The position numbers were made by a program, and so were the translations under genes. From JALQXV01 sp051005235 (GTDB lineage: Bacteria; Patescibacteriota; Saccharimonadia; Saccharimonadales; 2-12-FULL-41-12), in the NCBI GenBank assembly GCA_051005235.1, contig JBPCJO010000060.1, positions 1-16,200 of the forward strand: a stretch of 16,200 bases of DNA, given 5' to 3'. Position 1 is the stretch's first letter, and each line of letters starts with the position of its first letter. The notes under the pieces are model-generated. The model ran no database searches. It had not been told where the DNA came from and was given only the letters and a program-made list of their open reading frames with translations. Positions 1-7,674 of this stretch are shown in pieces.

Positions 1-1
1 A

Positions 2-589
2 TCAATCCGGGTGCGTATACTCGATGTCAGCCGCAAAGACAACAAGCTGATTTTCTCCGAAAAAGAGGCTGTCAAAGACGATATGCAAGAGTTATTCGTC
101 AAACTGAACGTTGGTGATGCGGTCAACGGTGTTGTAACCGGAGTAATCGACTTTGGCGCGTTCGTGAACGTCCAAGGCATCGAGGGCTTGATCCACATCT
201 CAGAAATCTCATGGGAACGGGTCGAAAACCCGCGCGATTACATTAAGACCGGCCAAGAAGTCGAAGCCAAGATCATTGCCATCGACAAAGACCGCCTCAG
301 CCTGAGCCTCAAGCAAATGCAACAAGACCCTTGGCTCGAAGAAGTTAAAGCCTTTAAAAAAGGCGAAACCGTCGAAGGCAAAGTCACCCGCATTACGCCG
401 TTTGGCGCCTTTGTACAACTTAGCTCCGCTGTCGAAGCCCTCGTCCATGTATCAGAAATGAGTAACGACGACGCGGTTAACCCCGAAGAAGTCTTTAAAC
501 TAAACGAAAAGAAACAGTTTAAGGTTATCGACATCGACACCGACGCCCGTAAAATCGCCTTGAGCCTCAAAGAGACCAAGTCTAAATAA
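2..589 (+). CDS. rpsA: Ribosomal protein S1-type RNA-binding protein (C-terminal part; 5' end outside window)
   Basis: The reading frame is open from the first bases, so the gene starts upstream of the window. A GTG at 11 is in frame but falls inside a conserved S1 strand (VRILDVSRKDNKLIFSEKEA, the end of an S1 repeat), so it is not a credible start. Two complete S1 (OB-fold) repeats follow. The first has GVIDFGAFV and GLIHISEIS; the second has RITPFGAFVQL and ALVHVSEMS. Each ends in the typical LSLK motif. Tandem S1 repeats of this kind are known from ribosomal protein S1, which brings mRNA to the 30S subunit. The gene lies 43 bp upstream of infB on the same strand, which fits a translation operon. 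A short S1-domain regulator is an alternative, because the total number of repeats cannot be seen. The stop is TAA. Confidence 0.85.
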   Translation, partial: SIRVRILDVSRKDNKLIFSEKEAVKDDMQELFVKLNVGDAVNGVVTGVIDFGAFVNVQGIEGLIHISEISWERVENPRDYIKTGQEVEAKIIAIDKDRLSLSLKQMQQDPWLEEVKAFKKGETVEGKVTRITPFGAFVQLSSAVEALVHVSEMSNDDAVNPEEVFKLNEKKQFKVIDIDTDARKIALSLKETKSK

Positions 590-632
590 CCGTCTATGTA
601 ACCCTGTAATGTAACAGAAAAGGAGCGCTGAA

Positions 633-2417
633 ATGGCCCGAACAATCGAAATTGAAGATGGCATCACGGTAGGCGCTCTCGCCGAAGAGTTGCAAATACC
701 GGTTACTGGCCTTATCGCCGAACTGATGAAGAACGGTGTTCTAGCGACCGTCAACGAACGGCTCGACTTTGACACAGCCCAAATTATCGTCGAAGAACTC
801 AAGCTTGAGGTAGAGCTAGCCCGTAAGCACGCCGAGCTAGCGATTGTCCGCAAAAAGAACGAGCGCAGTGGCGGCACAGATGGTGTCGCTGGCGCCGAAG
901 GCGGCGATATCCGGCCGCCGGTAGTAGCCGTCATGGGGCACGTCGACCACGGTAAAACCTCACTATTAGACGCTATTTGCGATTCAAAAGTAACCACTGG
1001 CGAAGCCGGTGGAATCACCCAGCACATCTCGGCCTACCAGGTAGAACACAATAAACGAACGGTCACATTCCTTGATACGCCGGGGCACGAAGCCTTTGCC
1101 GCTATCCGCGAGCACGGCGCTCATCTGACCGATGTAGTTATTATTGTCGTGGCCGCCGACGACGGAATTAAACCGCAAACCCTCGAAGCCATTCGTTTTG
1201 CCCGCAAAGCCGGTGTTAAAATCATTGTCGCTATCAATAAAGTCGATAAAGAAGGCGCCAACGCCGACCGCGTCAAACAGCAGCTGGCCGAACAAGAGCT
1301 CCTCATCGAGGAGTGGGGCGGCGACATCATTGCCGTCGAAGTATCCGCCAAAACCAAGCAAAACATCGATAAACTACTCGATATGGTCCTATTGGTAGCC
1401 GACGTCGAAGATTTGCGAGCCGACACTCAAGGCCCAGCCAGCGGCCTGATCATCGAAGCCCACATGGAGCAGGGCCGCGGCCCTGTCGCCGTCGCGCTCA
1501 TCGAGTCAGGCACTCTTTCTAGGGGTGACTTTGTGGTAGCCGGTGCTACCTATGCCAAAATCCGTAACCTCGAGTCAACCGTTGGTAAGCCACTAACCAA
1601 AGCTGGGCCGTCAACGCCCGCCATGCTGACCGGCTTTAAGTCGTTACCAGAGTTTGGTGACGAATTTCTGGTCGTAAAATCCGAAAAAGAAGCCCGCGCC
1701 CAAGCCGATAGCATGGCTGTCCAGCGTGCCGCCGCCAATTCTAACTCCGATATGAGCGGCAGCGAACTGATCCGCATTATTAACCGCGCCAACAAGGTAA
1801 ATGAGCTCAACATCATTATTAAAGCCGACGTACAGGGCTCCTTAACCTCTGTTATCGACAGCCTAAAAACGCTCGACACCGACGAAGTTGCCATTAGAAT
1901 CGTCGGCACCGGCGTCGGCGTCATGACCGAAAAAGACGCCCATCTAGCCGCTACCAGCAATGCCATCATCTACGGTTTTAACGTTCAGGCACCAAGTAGC
2001 ATCAAACAACTAGCTAACCGCGACCGCGTCTCAATTCGCATATTTAGCATCATATATGAGTTAATTGACGACGTTAAAGTCGAGTTAACCAAGCTGCTAC
2101 CACCCGAAATCATCCGAACCGACCTCGGTCGCTTGCACGTTAAGGGCATCTTTAAGATGACCAAAACAGAGGTCATCTGTGGCGGGGAAGTCACCAAAGG
2201 CAAATTAACTGCTCCGGCGCTGGCTACCGTCACCCGCGACGACGAAAAGGTCGCCGACGTCCAAATTACCGGACTCAAACGTGGCCCGCAAGAAGCCAAA
2301 GAAGTCTTCGAAGGCGATATGTGTGGCGTCAGCTTTAAATCAACCTCCCGTGTCGACCTCCAAGAGAACGACCGCATCGAATTTTACACCCAAGAAAGCG
2401 TCGCCCGCACGCTGTAA
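633..2417 (+). CDS. infB: Translation initiation factor IF-2
   Basis: This GTPase delivers initiator fMet-tRNA to the 30S subunit and promotes 50S joining. The 594-residue protein begins with a single small IF2_N domain (about residues 5-60), then a short linker. The G domain follows with G1 GHVDHGKT (102-109), G2 GEAGGITQHI (from 123), G3 DTPGHEAF (148-155), G4 NKVD (202-205) and G5 SAK (about 238-240). Domain II, the linker helix and C-terminal domains III and IV follow. It is much shorter than E. coli IF-2 because the long N-terminal region is missing, as is common in small genomes. The ATG is preceded by AAAAGGAG at good spacing, which fixes the start. It is probably co-transcribed with the S1 gene upstream and the tail-anchored protein downstream; rbfA, a frequent neighbour elsewhere, is not next to it. 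The stop is TAA. Confidence 0.98.
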   Translation: MARTIEIEDGITVGALAEELQIPVTGLIAELMKNGVLATVNERLDFDTAQIIVEELKLEVELARKHAELAIVRKKNERSGGTDGVAGAEGGDIRPPVVAVMGHVDHGKTSLLDAICDSKVTTGEAGGITQHISAYQVEHNKRTVTFLDTPGHEAFAAIREHGAHLTDVVIIVVAADDGIKPQTLEAIRFARKAGVKIIVAINKVDKEGANADRVKQQLAEQELLIEEWGGDIIAVEVSAKTKQNIDKLLDMVLLVADVEDLRADTQGPASGLIIEAHMEQGRGPVAVALIESGTLSRGDFVVAGATYAKIRNLESTVGKPLTKAGPSTPAMLTGFKSLPEFGDEFLVVKSEKEARAQADSMAVQRAAANSNSDMSGSELIRIINRANKVNELNIIIKADVQGSLTSVIDSLKTLDTDEVAIRIVGTGVGVMTEKDAHLAATSNAIIYGFNVQAPSSIKQLANRDRVSIRIFSIIYELIDDVKVELTKLLPPEIIRTDLGRLHVKGIFKMTKTEVICGGEVTKGKLTAPALATVTRDDEKVADVQITGLKRGPQEAKEVFEGDMCGVSFKSTSRVDLQENDRIEFYTQESVARTL

Positions 2418-2435
2418 TAGTATGGTACTGCCTCA

Positions 2436-3866
2436 ATGAGTAATCCAAATAACCGCTCCTTTACCACCGAAGCTGACAATGACGATTCAGATAGTGGTAC
2501 CTCCTTTCTAAGCCCGCGTCCGGCTGCCAAGCCACTCTCAGTAAACAAAAGAATCCTTAACTTTTCGTTAAATCCTCAAAAAGAGCAACGACGTCAGCAA
2601 GCCCAGGCCCAACAAGCTGCCGAACAACTGCGGGCCGAACGCGAGACCTTAGAAGAAGAGGACGCCGAAGCAGAGTCCGACACACCCAGCGCCAAACCAC
2701 GCCGCAAAGGAGTAGCCCGGTCTATTCGGGCTATGCTCAAGCGCCGCCGTACCCAAATCGCTGCCGCTGTTGCACCCGAAGCCGTCCCGGTGGCCGCCGA
2801 ATCAAAGATTATGCGTGAGTCTGTGCCCGCCATCGAACAACCGCAAGCTACCGAAGCCCTAACTCCTGAGCCTCAGCCAACTCCAGCAGCCGAGGCCGTT
2901 CCTAAAGCCGAGGTTACTAGCGAGATACCCTTACCACCTAGCTTTCAGTTTGAAGCCCCTGATCAGCCCGAACCTACCAAGCAAACGGTACCGGCAGCCG
3001 CCGTGGCGAGCGCTAACTTGGCCGCAGCCTCTTCTGCATACGATGTTGCGAACTTCGTGCCACCGGCTGCTGCTATGGCACGTCCCCTCGAAACTCCGGC
3101 AATTGTCGAGCGGGGAAGCGGCGCCGGTCCGCTGGTAGCCTTTTTGGCTGCCAACTATCTGAGCAAACGCCGCGACCGTAAAATTCGCCGCGAAGCCCAA
3201 AAAACCAACCAAAAACTAGAAGAAACCCAAACTCGCCTGCGTACCGAGGCCAACCGCACAACTCATCTCGAAGAAACGGTTGCCAAAAACCCCTCCACCG
3301 TAGCCGAAACTCCTGCAGCTTCAGAACGCCAAGCTGCCGCGCCGGCTCATGTGGCTGAAGTGCTGGCCGCCAAGACTACCATCAGAGAAACCACCCGCCA
3401 GCCAGAGTCAACGGCTGTCACCGCGCCCTTTAGTAAAGAAAAGCCTGTGCAGGTGCCTCCTGCCACCGCATCGTCGCCCGAACGCCCACGCCCGCCGCAA
3501 GCCGAGTCCCAGCCCAGCCCCAACGCCGCCCGTGACGCCCCCGAGCAACAACCAAACCCAAAACCCCAAGAAATCATCACCGAAAAAGAACTGGAGCGCC
3601 ACCACGAAGTCAAAGATGACTCGACCGCTCCCAAAACTCGCAAAGTCCGCCTACCAACCAGTGTTTCTGCAAGCAAATCAAGTGCTCCCGCCACCGCTCC
3701 GCCATTTACTCCAAGACTCACCTACGCTCCGGCAACAGATATAGCTACCTCTTCGCCAGCCGGCACCAGTCAGCCGAGCGATATATATGGCCAATCAATA
3801 CGAGTCGGCTTTACGATAGGGATAGCAGTTATTATTATGGGCTTTGTTGCATACCTCTTCTTATAG
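2436..3866 (+). CDS. Unrecognised Ala/Pro/Glu-rich tail-anchored membrane protein
   Basis: I do not recognise a family for this 476-residue protein. It is dominated by low-complexity Ala, Pro, Glu and Thr. Residues about 48-75 (QKEQRRQQAQAQQAAEQL and on) and 247-285 are charged and could form coiled coils. A basic patch lies at 87-106 (KPRRKGVARSIRAMLKRRR). A short hydrophobic stretch at 230-241 (GPLVAFLAANYL) is followed by KRRDRKIRRE. The last 22 or so residues are a clear transmembrane helix (VGFTIGIAVIIMGFVAYLFL) ending at the C-terminus, so the bulk should be cytoplasmic and tail-anchored. An in-frame TAG at 2418 makes ATG 2436 the first possible start, and I see no Shine-Dalgarno sequence before it. 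It lies 18 bp after infB and is probably co-transcribed. Its composition and single helix resemble the phosphatase gene that follows, which might share an envelope role; that is inference. The stop is TAG. Confidence 0.8.
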   Translation: MSNPNNRSFTTEADNDDSDSGTSFLSPRPAAKPLSVNKRILNFSLNPQKEQRRQQAQAQQAAEQLRAERETLEEEDAEAESDTPSAKPRRKGVARSIRAMLKRRRTQIAAAVAPEAVPVAAESKIMRESVPAIEQPQATEALTPEPQPTPAAEAVPKAEVTSEIPLPPSFQFEAPDQPEPTKQTVPAAAVASANLAAASSAYDVANFVPPAAAMARPLETPAIVERGSGAGPLVAFLAANYLSKRRDRKIRREAQKTNQKLEETQTRLRTEANRTTHLEETVAKNPSTVAETPAASERQAAAPAHVAEVLAAKTTIRETTRQPESTAVTAPFSKEKPVQVPPATASSPERPRPPQAESQPSPNAARDAPEQQPNPKPQEIITEKELERHHEVKDDSTAPKTRKVRLPTSVSASKSSAPATAPPFTPRLTYAPATDIATSSPAGTSQPSDIYGQSIRVGFTIGIAVIIMGFVAYLFL

Positions 3867-3912
3867 ATTCGCCCGCCCAAGACCGCCCAAGAACTATATT
3901 AAACATAACTTA

Positions 3913-3941
3913 TTGACTTTTAAGCACGTTTGTGCTAAAAT
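3913..3941 (+). promoter_or_regulatory. Sigma70-type promoter of the PP2C gene, with inverted repeat in the spacer
   Basis: TTGACT (3913-3918) and TAAAAT (3936-3941) are separated by 17 bp, with an extended -10 TG at 3933-3934. The predicted start is near 3948, giving a leader of about 37 nt that contains AAGGA (3971-3975). An inverted repeat AGCAC-GTTT-GTGCT (3923-3936) sits between the hexamers and runs into the -10, as an operator would. Confidence 0.75.
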
Positions 3942-3984
3942 TTAACTAAACCTAAGAAAATAAGCTTAGTAAGGAATATTTTTC

Positions 3985-5625
3985 ATGTCAGAACAACTCA
4001 AACTTAATCAGCAAGACGCCATCACCGGTTACCAGTTACACGAAGCCGTATCAGGTTACGATTTTGAAGAGCAAGCCTCAGGTTTACTCTTAGCCGAGTC
4101 AATCCGGTACGATCATAATACCCACCCAAACCCAATGAATGTGAATACCTCGAATGCGAATACCGCAAGAGACGAACCACACCAAAAAACTCACGGCTTG
4201 GTTACGACTGAGCACCAAGTTGGCAATAAAACAATTTTACTTGCCCAACCTTATCTTTATAATGAAGCAACCCCAGCACCGACGCCTGCGCCAGAACCAA
4301 AACCCGATCCTGCGCCAGCACCAAAGCCTGCGCCATCTCCTGAACCAGCCGAAGCCCCAAAACCCGCTCCAGCGTCTACTCCAAATAATGACCCAGCAAA
4401 AAAGAACCCTGAGCAGATAAAAGATGGCACCGGCCTTAATGTTGGTTATGCCGAGAAAGCACTGCACGGCCACGATTCAATGCTTCACAATGACGAACTC
4501 AAAGTTTATGGTGTATTTGATGGAGTTGGCCGCGGAGGCGGTGATCCAAAAGCTGCTTCACAAGCTGCAGCTAACGGAATAGAAAAAGCATTTGCCCAAC
4601 ATAATGGCGAATTTAAAACTGTTAGCGAAGCTGTAGATGCTATGGAAATAGCCTTCAAAGCTGGCCGCGCCGAGGTGGCTGCCAACGGTGAGGACGGCAA
4701 AACTACCGCAGCAGTCGTTAAGATTGTTTCTATAAACGGTGAGAGTTATGCAATTTTAGGTAATGCTGGTGACGGCCGTATATATTACCAACCTGCCGGA
4801 AAAGACGTCGTTTCGCTTACCGAAGACCAAGGATCAGGTTCAACGCTATTTAACTCTTTTGGTGCCACATCACCTAGCCAGCCAGATGATTTTGTCGCTA
4901 TAAAACTCGAAAAAGGCGATCGTTTAATGATCTGTACCGACGGTATCACCGGCGATTATTTACTTGATCGTCCAGACGACAAAGATATGAGTAGGGCAAT
5001 GGCTATGGACGACCCACAGCTGTCCGCCAAAGAATTCATCAAGATTAGCAAGAAAAGCGACGACAAATCAGTTATCGTAATTGATTTCGATAAAATTTCT
5101 GGTGCGGCGCCGCAACCTAAAGCAACGCCAGCGCCAAAGCCGCGTCCGCAGACACAGTCTGATCCTCCAACTACACCACTCAATCGACCTGCACCAAGCC
5201 CTCGTTCTGCTACTGACCCCAGTACACTGCCGCACCAAACGGTAACTCCTGCCACTGACCCACGGACATCAAAGAATAAGCTAAAAAGCCGCCTCGGCGG
5301 AAAGTGGAGCAAACGGCTTGCTTATTACGCTACCAAGTCTGCTACAGAAGTAGCAATGATGCCTTATAAGCTGTTTCGTTCCAAAGATAAAGGCGGCTAC
5401 AACGCTAGCCCGCTTAAGAGAGTAGGAATTGTTATGATTGGCACCGTCGGTGCGCTAGCACTGTTAAACGTATTCGGACCAGATCATATTAATTCCTCTG
5501 GTGTTACAGAAACAGTCACCACACCAAACGATTCCCCAGTTGGTTCGGGCAGCAGTTCGCTGACCGAAAAGATGACACCAGCAGAGATTGCAGAAGCCGT
5601 GGCAGACCAAGAAGCAGGCCGTTAA
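3985..5625 (+). CDS. PP2C-family Ser/Thr protein phosphatase with proline-rich linkers and a C-terminal membrane anchor
   Basis: This 546-residue protein has a variable N-terminus, a Pro/Ala/Lys-rich linker (about 97-133), a PP2C catalytic domain (about 148-368), a second Pro-rich linker (about 375-425), a basic segment and one transmembrane helix (about 480-497, GIVMIGTVGALALLNVF). A short tail follows. PP2C motifs are visible: GHDS (162-165, the usual metal-binding Asp of motif 1 in a divergent setting), VFDGVG (177-182), TTAAVV (240-245), GNAGDGRIY (259-267), CTDG (317-320) and DDKSVIVID (359-367). The metal ligands are therefore probably D164, D179, D319 and D360, so the enzyme looks active. 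Topology suggests a cytoplasmic catalytic domain, since the helix is preceded by Lys/Arg. It has its own promoter and an AAGGA ribosome site 9 bp from the ATG. No partner kinase is visible in the window. The stop is TAA. Confidence 0.88.
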   Translation: MSEQLKLNQQDAITGYQLHEAVSGYDFEEQASGLLLAESIRYDHNTHPNPMNVNTSNANTARDEPHQKTHGLVTTEHQVGNKTILLAQPYLYNEATPAPTPAPEPKPDPAPAPKPAPSPEPAEAPKPAPASTPNNDPAKKNPEQIKDGTGLNVGYAEKALHGHDSMLHNDELKVYGVFDGVGRGGGDPKAASQAAANGIEKAFAQHNGEFKTVSEAVDAMEIAFKAGRAEVAANGEDGKTTAAVVKIVSINGESYAILGNAGDGRIYYQPAGKDVVSLTEDQGSGSTLFNSFGATSPSQPDDFVAIKLEKGDRLMICTDGITGDYLLDRPDDKDMSRAMAMDDPQLSAKEFIKISKKSDDKSVIVIDFDKISGAAPQPKATPAPKPRPQTQSDPPTTPLNRPAPSPRSATDPSTLPHQTVTPATDPRTSKNKLKSRLGGKWSKRLAYYATKSATEVAMMPYKLFRSKDKGGYNASPLKRVGIVMIGTVGALALLNVFGPDHINSSGVTETVTTPNDSPVGSGSSSLTEKMTPAEIAEAVADQEAGR

Positions 5626-5627
5626 TT

Positions 5628-5657
5628 TTGGGCAACGCCAGAAACGCCTGTTATAAT
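5628..5657 (+). promoter_or_regulatory. Predicted promoter upstream of the inverted-repeat element and the DUF5663-like gene
   Basis: TTGGGC (5628-5633) and TATAAT (5652-5657) are 18 bp apart, and TG at 5649-5650 makes an extended -10. Transcription would start near 5664, so the whole inverted-repeat element would be transcribed as the 5' leader of the gene at 5852. Confidence 0.55.
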
Positions 5658-5661
5658 AAGT

Positions 5662-5823
5662 TATAGGACTTTCACATTTTTCTACAGTCCCAGGCTCTAC
5701 CTGAGCGGCTACGAACTTTCATTTTTCTCTCGGTGTAGCTACGGCTACCCCTCCAGAAATCTAAAAGTTCTCGCTCGTCTCAGCTAAATCCTGTAAACTG
5801 CACAAAAATGTGAAAGTCCTATA
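5662..5823. repeat. 162-bp inverted-repeat element with perfect 20-bp terminal inverted repeats (MITE-like)
   Basis: The left end TATAGGACTTTCACATTTTT (5662-5681) is the exact reverse complement of the right end (5804-5823). The homology between arms continues inward with mismatches and small gaps. It closes on an apical hairpin GTAGC-TACG-GCTAC (5735-5748), almost at the geometric centre, so the entire element could fold into one long stem. No ORF lies inside. Related ends occur at 7679, 9696, 10404 and 15769. The terminal TATA would allow a TA target duplication, but the flanks give no longer one. It fits a non-autonomous miniature transposon or REP-like element. It could also act as a transcription barrier or leader structure. 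It fills most of the 226-bp gap between the phosphatase and the next gene. Confidence 0.8.
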
Positions 5824-5851
5824 CAGTAACTAAAAAAAGGTATTCGCGATT

Positions 5852-6169
5852 ATGTTTCAGATAGATGACAAATTCTTAGAAAGTCTTGGCTTGAGCGCTT
5901 TGCCACAAGAAGAAAAAGACAAGATGAAGGCTCATATTTATGAGACCTTAGAAATGCGGGTTGGTATGACGCTAGCCAGTAATATGACCGAAGCGCAGCT
6001 TGATGAGTTCGAAGGACTAATGAACAAAGACGATGAAGAGGGCGCCCTAAAATGGCTCGAAACTAACTTCCCAAATTATCGCCAAGTTGTGGCCGAAGAG
6101 CTCGATAAGTTGAAGGCTGAAATCTCGGCCGCCGCTCCGCATATCCTAGCCGAATCAGCCGAGAAATAA
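5852..6169 (+). CDS. Small DUF5663-like protein of unknown function
   Basis: The 105-residue, acidic, probably helical protein starts MFQIDDKFLESLGL and contains LEMRVGMTLASNMTEAQLDEFE and ALKWLETNFPNYRQVVAEEL. This pattern resembles small DUF5663-type proteins of Patescibacteria, which have no assigned role; the match is from memory and not tested. There is no signal peptide or membrane segment. AAAGG at 5836-5840 lies 11 bp before the ATG. The gene begins 28 bp after the inverted-repeat element and is probably transcribed from the TATAAT promoter upstream of that element. It is convergent with fmt, and a strong terminator follows inside the fmt 3' end. The stop is TAA. Confidence 0.85.
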   Translation: MFQIDDKFLESLGLSALPQEEKDKMKAHIYETLEMRVGMTLASNMTEAQLDEFEGLMNKDDEEGALKWLETNFPNYRQVVAEELDKLKAEISAAAPHILAESAEK

Positions 6170-6188
6170 CTTACTAGACATTACAAAC

Positions 6189-6204
6189 TGTAGTATTTAC
6201 TACA
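6189..6204. repeat. Near-perfect palindrome in the convergent gap
   Basis: TGTAGTA (6189-6195) and TACTACA (6198-6204) are perfect inverted repeats with a 2-bp centre, in the 42-bp gap between the DUF5663-like gene and the fmt stop. It could be a protein-binding site or contribute to termination; nothing more can be said from sequence. Confidence 0.5.
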
Positions 6205-6211
6205 TCATTAG

Positions 6212-7132
6212 TTACAGCGAATAACCTGAAAGAAATGCCTGAATCGGCATTTCTTTTTTGTTAAGAGGTTGGACGTGAGTAATAGCGATGGCGTCTTTAC
6301 CACAGTAAACGAGCAGTTCTTTTTTGGTTTGCTCAAAGCTGCCCGGTTTTCCCGTTGTAGGTACAACCACGGCTTGAGTGATGATGAACTGCTGCGCACC
6401 GACTGTAGCAGTACTTTTTGGCCAGCCGCTATAGGCTCGGATTTGGCGCTCTAACTGCACAGCAGGTTTATGCCAATCTACTTGGCCATCAGCTTTGGTA
6501 ATGAGTTGGTCGTAGGTGGCAAGCGCATCGTCTTGCGGCGTTGGTTGTAGGCTACCATCAATTATAGCGGGCAGGTGCTGAACAACTAAGTTTGAACCAA
6601 TTTGTGAGGCGCTATTGGCCAGGCTTTGCTTGGTAGTATTACTGGGTACAAGAAGTGCACGCTGGGCATAGACCGGGCCGGCGTCCATTTTGGCGCTGAG
6701 CTGCATCAGCGAAACTGCGGTTTCGGTTTGGCCGCTGAGGATCGTGCTTTCGAGTGGCGTTGGTCCGCGGCGCAGTGGCAGCGCGGAGGGGTGAACGTTC
6801 ACGATACCTCTGGGGAAAAGGTCGATGATGCTTTGGGGGACAATCTTGCCGAAGGCTACTAATACACCGATGTCAGCTTGCAGGCTCTTGAGTTGATCCG
6901 CGCAGTCGGTGAGCTTATGGGGCAGGAGAACCGGAATGTTATGCAGTTTGGCAAGCTCGGCTATCTCGAGAGCTCGTTTACTGCGGGAGGTTGCAGTTTG
7001 GTTATGCAATACGACAGCGGCCACGTCGTAGCCAGCGGCTAGCAGCGCTGTGAGCGTTGGACACGACGTGGTAACGCCCGTTGCCAGGCGTTCGTTACCA
7101 AAGAAGACTATTTTTGGCGATGGATTCGTCAT
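6212..7132 (-). CDS. fmt: Methionyl-tRNA formyltransferase
   Basis: This enzyme transfers a formyl group from 10-formyltetrahydrofolate to Met-tRNAi, giving the fMet-tRNA that IF-2 uses. The 306-residue protein has the N-terminal formyltransferase fold and a smaller C-terminal domain (from about residue 215). Catalytic residues are visible as N112 and H114 in VNVHPSALP and D150 in MDAGPVY, matching the Asn-His-Asp triad of the family. The usual SLLP reads SALP, and the cofactor-side GTPEFA-like motif is replaced by GNERLATGV with a short insertion, so the N-terminus is somewhat divergent. The ATG at 7132 overlaps the 3' end of def by 38 bp, which implies a priA-def-fmt transcript with coupled translation. 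No strong ribosome site is visible. Its last codons contain the terminator of the convergent gene. The stop is TAA. Confidence 0.95.
   Translation of the reverse strand: MTNPSPKIVFFGNERLATGVTTSCPTLTALLAAGYDVAAVVLHNQTATSRSKRALEIAELAKLHNIPVLLPHKLTDCADQLKSLQADIGVLVAFGKIVPQSIIDLFPRGIVNVHPSALPLRRGPTPLESTILSGQTETAVSLMQLSAKMDAGPVYAQRALLVPSNTTKQSLANSASQIGSNLVVQHLPAIIDGSLQPTPQDDALATYDQLITKADGQVDWHKPAVQLERQIRAYSGWPKSTATVGAQQFIITQAVVVPTTGKPGSFEQTKKELLVYCGKDAIAITHVQPLNKKEMPIQAFLSGYSL
6229..6259 (+). terminator. Intrinsic terminator for the DUF5663-like gene, embedded in the end of fmt
   Basis: The stem AGAAATGCC / GGCATTTCT (6231-6239 with 6246-6254, extendable by two A-T pairs) has a 6-nt loop and runs into a block of T residues (6254-6259). 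It is oriented for rightward transcripts. It lies within the last codons of fmt, which is on the opposite strand. In the leftward direction the hairpin is followed only by TTTCAGG, so it is a poorer terminator that way. Confidence 0.85.
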
Positions 7133-7667
7133 AATCTAATTTCTCTAATTTACCTTTGTCGGTGAGCTTGTAAAAGGACTCTTTTTTATCCTTAATGTGG
7201 TCGATGAAAACAAGGCCATTAATATGGTCGATTTCGTGCTGGAAGACCCGCGCCAAAAAGCCGGTGGCTTTAACGCGCACTTCTTGGCCGTCCAGACTGA
7301 GTGCTTTAACACGCACTTTGGTGTGGCGCGGAACTTTGCCGTAGATATCTTTGACGCTGAGGCAGCCCTCGTAATCTTCCTCAATTTCGCCCTCGTACTT
7401 TGTAACCTCAGGGTTAATAAAGACCTTAAATTCACGGTCTTCTTTGTTGTCAAAATTGTTACGGATAATGATGACGCGCCGGAGGTCGTCGATCTGGACG
7501 GCTGCCAGGGCGACGCCGACTTCGTGCGGACGGTTGTCTTCCCAGTCCAGCGTGGCAGCCTTCATCTCTTCGACAAGGCGGGTAACATCTTCATCTATAA
7601 AGCCGACTTTAATCGAGCGCTGACGCAGATTTTTGCCTGGCAAGGTAATAATGGGCCGAAATTTCAT
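7095..7667 (-). CDS. def: Peptide deformylase
   Basis: This metalloenzyme removes the formyl group from nascent fMet-proteins. With the ATG at 7667 (MKFRPIITLPGKNLRQ) the protein is 190 residues, normal for the family. Motif I is GVALAAVQI (51-59), differing from the canonical GxGLAAxQ by Ala for the second Gly. Motif II is EGCLS with Cys102 as metal ligand. Motif III is QHEIDH with His144, Glu145 and His148. A GTG at 7694 would add nine residues, but that stretch lies in the dispersed repeat and the predicted -10, so I reject it. No Shine-Dalgarno sequence is visible; TATACT ends 7 nt before the ATG, which suggests a leaderless mRNA. The gene overlaps fmt by 38 bp, so the two sequential formyl-cycle enzymes are coupled. 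The stop is TAA. Confidence 0.95.
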   Translation of the reverse strand: MKFRPIITLPGKNLRQRSIKVGFIDEDVTRLVEEMKAATLDWEDNRPHEVGVALAAVQIDDLRRVIIIRNNFDNKEDREFKVFINPEVTKYEGEIEEDYEGCLSVKDIYGKVPRHTKVRVKALSLDGQEVRVKATGFLARVFQHEIDHINGLVFIDHIKDKKESFYKLTDKGKLEKLDYDESIAKNSLLW

Positions 7668-7674
7668 TCTTAAC

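Noticed and set aside
11..13. GTG as the start of the S1 gene
   Set aside because: It lies in the middle of an S1 repeat and the frame is open to the window edge.
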